From an uncultured Eubacteriaceae bacterium (GTDB taxonomy: Bacteria; Bacillota; Clostridia; Lachnospirales; CAG-274): a stretch of DNA of 6,067 nucleotides. The stretch covers positions 1-6,067 of the forward strand of contig CAMNCZ010000077.1 in NCBI GenBank assembly GCA_946534775.1, read 5' to 3'. Below the pieces are notes generated by a model. It saw nothing but the letters and a program-made list of their open reading frames with translations, did not search any database and was not told the DNA's origin. Made by a program: the position numbers and the translations under genes. This document shows positions 4,928-6,067 of the stretch, one piece after another (position 1 is the first letter of the stretch; each line of letters opens with the position of its first letter).

Positions 4928-6067
4928 TCACAGTAAACTCAACAATTTTTCAATATCGTTTTTGATGATATCAAGCCCCGAAAGCCAGAAATTCTTATCG
5001 TACAGGTCTATATCCGCTGTTTTGGCAACATCGGCAAGTTTCATAGTGCCCGTTGCGGCAAGCAGCTTATTGTACATTGGCATAAAGTTCTCTTTATCCT
5101 GTAAATATTTCGCATATAAGCCCTTGCTTAACAGCATACCAAAGGCATAAGGGAAGTTGTAATAATTATAATCGGCATCGTAATAATGCGGCTTGCACGC
5201 CCACATATACGGGTGATAGCAAGAAAGTTCGCCGTAGGTCTGTTTCTGAGCATCTACCATAATATCATTCAGTTCATCTGCCGAAAGAGAACCCTCGCGG
5301 CGTTTTTCAAAAACCTTATCCTCAAACAAAAACCTGCTGTATATGTCCACAAGTGTCTGCGCAGCGCCCTGGATATCGGTCTCCAGTATATAAACACGCT
5401 GATTATCGTCCGCATCTTTCATTGTATGTGCTATAAAAATATTTTCGCAAAGCGTGGAAGCCGTCTCCGCAATGGGCATCGGATAATCGGCATTAAGGAA
5501 GCTGTTTTTAAACATAAGCCTGCTGTGATAGCCGTGTCCGAGTTCGTGCGCTATAGTCACCGCATCATTGAAACTGCCCGTAAAGTTGATAAGATATCTC
5601 CCCTCTTTTCTGCCGTGGACAGACTCGCTGAAAGCTCCGCCGACTTTTCCTTTTTTCGGCAGAAGATCCAAGCGCCGTTTTGCAAACTCACCCTCGGCAA
5701 AAGCGCCCAGTTCCTTATCAAAAGCATAAAATGCGGATAAGACCGCCTGTTTTGCTTCTTCAAGCGTATAAGTGATATTTGCGTTGTTTATAGGCGCAAA
5801 AATATCATAAAAAGCAAGTTTATCGCCTATCCCAAGCGCTTTTGCCTTTGCGGCGAAATATTTTCGGAATATCGGCAAAGCCTCCTTTACGGCGCCAAAC
5901 ATTGCATCAAGTATTTTCCTGTCAATTCTTGACTGCTGCAAAACCTCTTCAAGCGGGCTTTTATAACCGCGCATTTCAGCCGTTGAAAGCACTTCGCCCT
6001 TTATGCCGTTCATTGCAAAACCCGCCGCCGTATCTTTATATGTATAAATTGCCTGCGCAAGCTCCAC
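4928..6067 (-). CDS. pepF: Oligoendopeptidase F, M3 family zinc peptidase, 5' partial
   Basis: The last 379 codons are present. The frame is open through the window edge, so the GTG at the edge is not a real start; family members are about 590-600 aa, so roughly the first third is missing. The M3 catalytic core is intact: GGAFSE (143-148), NFTGSFNDAVTIAHELGHGY (161-180) with HELGH zinc ligands H174 and H178 and catalytic E175, and then IAETAS with E201 as third ligand. The Tyr-rich NYYNFPYAFG (301-310) near the end matches the substrate-binding part of the M3B clade, and family members end soon after it. The enzyme cleaves short peptides in the cytoplasm, in peptide nutrition or turnover. No signal peptide can be judged because the N-terminus is absent. 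The membrane protein gene follows 18 nt downstream in the same direction. Confidence 0.95.
   Translation of the reverse strand: MELAQAIYTYKDTAAGFAMNGIKGEVLSTAEMRGYKSPLEEVLQQSRIDRKILDAMFGAVKEALPIFRKYFAAKAKALGIGDKLAFYDIFAPINNANITYTLEEAKQAVLSAFYAFDKELGAFAEGEFAKRRLDLLPKKGKVGGAFSESVHGRKEGRYLINFTGSFNDAVTIAHELGHGYHSRLMFKNSFLNADYPMPIAETASTLCENIFIAHTMKDADDNQRVYILETDIQGAAQTLVDIYSRFLFEDKVFEKRREGSLSADELNDIMVDAQKQTYGELSCYHPYMWACKPHYYDADYNYYNFPYAFGMLLSKGLYAKYLQDKENFMPMYNKLLAATGTMKLADVAKTADIDLYDKNFWLSGLDIIKNDIEKLLSLL

Noticed and set aside
5186..5740. Long + strand open frame (184 codons) opposite the oligoendopeptidase gene
   Set aside because: The minus strand encodes an intact M3 peptidase core here with all catalytic motifs. 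The plus-strand frame has no recognisable domain and no supported start, so it is a shadow. The same applies to the plus-strand frames at 1641-2147 and 2974-3645.
1..6067. CRISPR array, tRNA, insertion-sequence ends or riboswitch
   Set aside because: No regularly spaced repeats, cloverleaf, transposase motif, terminal inverted repeats or long structured leader could be found on either strand.

Overview
The window looks like a low-to-mid GC Clostridia-type Firmicute. Pointers are strong GGAGG-type Shine-Dalgarno sites, a TTGATA-17-TATTAT sigma-A-type promoter, a lipobox-bearing secreted protein, an ArAE/DUF939-type membrane protein and a clade of M3 oligoendopeptidase common in Firmicutes. No rRNA, tRNA, CRISPR array or insertion sequence was seen, and the species cannot be named from this stretch.

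Left part (1 to about 1284, + strand) is phage-derived. It starts inside a head-morphogenesis protein of the SPP1 gp7 / Mu gpF family, whose Cys-rich zinc-binding tail is visible in the first 150 bases. The same reading frame runs on into a C-terminal domain with an HEHGH zincin metallopeptidase motif, so the product is a virion head protein carrying a probable enzymatic or effector tail. A small, very acidic ORF (about 78 aa) follows with its own ribosome site, and a TTCG-loop terminator closes the unit. GC content drops from about 50% in the head-protein part to about 37% in the metallopeptidase part, and the small ORF has the same low GC. This suggests that the effector domain and its small partner form an exchangeable cassette.

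Junction (1285 to 1511) has no intact gene. It holds a ribosome-site-like sequence, a 10-codon dead-end ORF and the open tail of a possible broken gene. It ends in a perfect 13-bp bidirectional terminator between convergent transcription units.

Right part (1512 to 6067, - strand) reads as ordinary chromosome. In transcription order it holds an M3 oligoendopeptidase F (N-terminus outside the window), an aromatic-acid-exporter-like membrane protein 18 nt downstream (a likely operon), a secreted ComEC-like metallo-beta-lactamase lipoprotein after an 88-nt AT-rich gap, and a membrane-anchored PEGA-repeat protein with its own clear promoter. Peptide hydrolysis and efflux are probably co-transcribed. 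The last two are envelope or extracellular proteins of unproven role.
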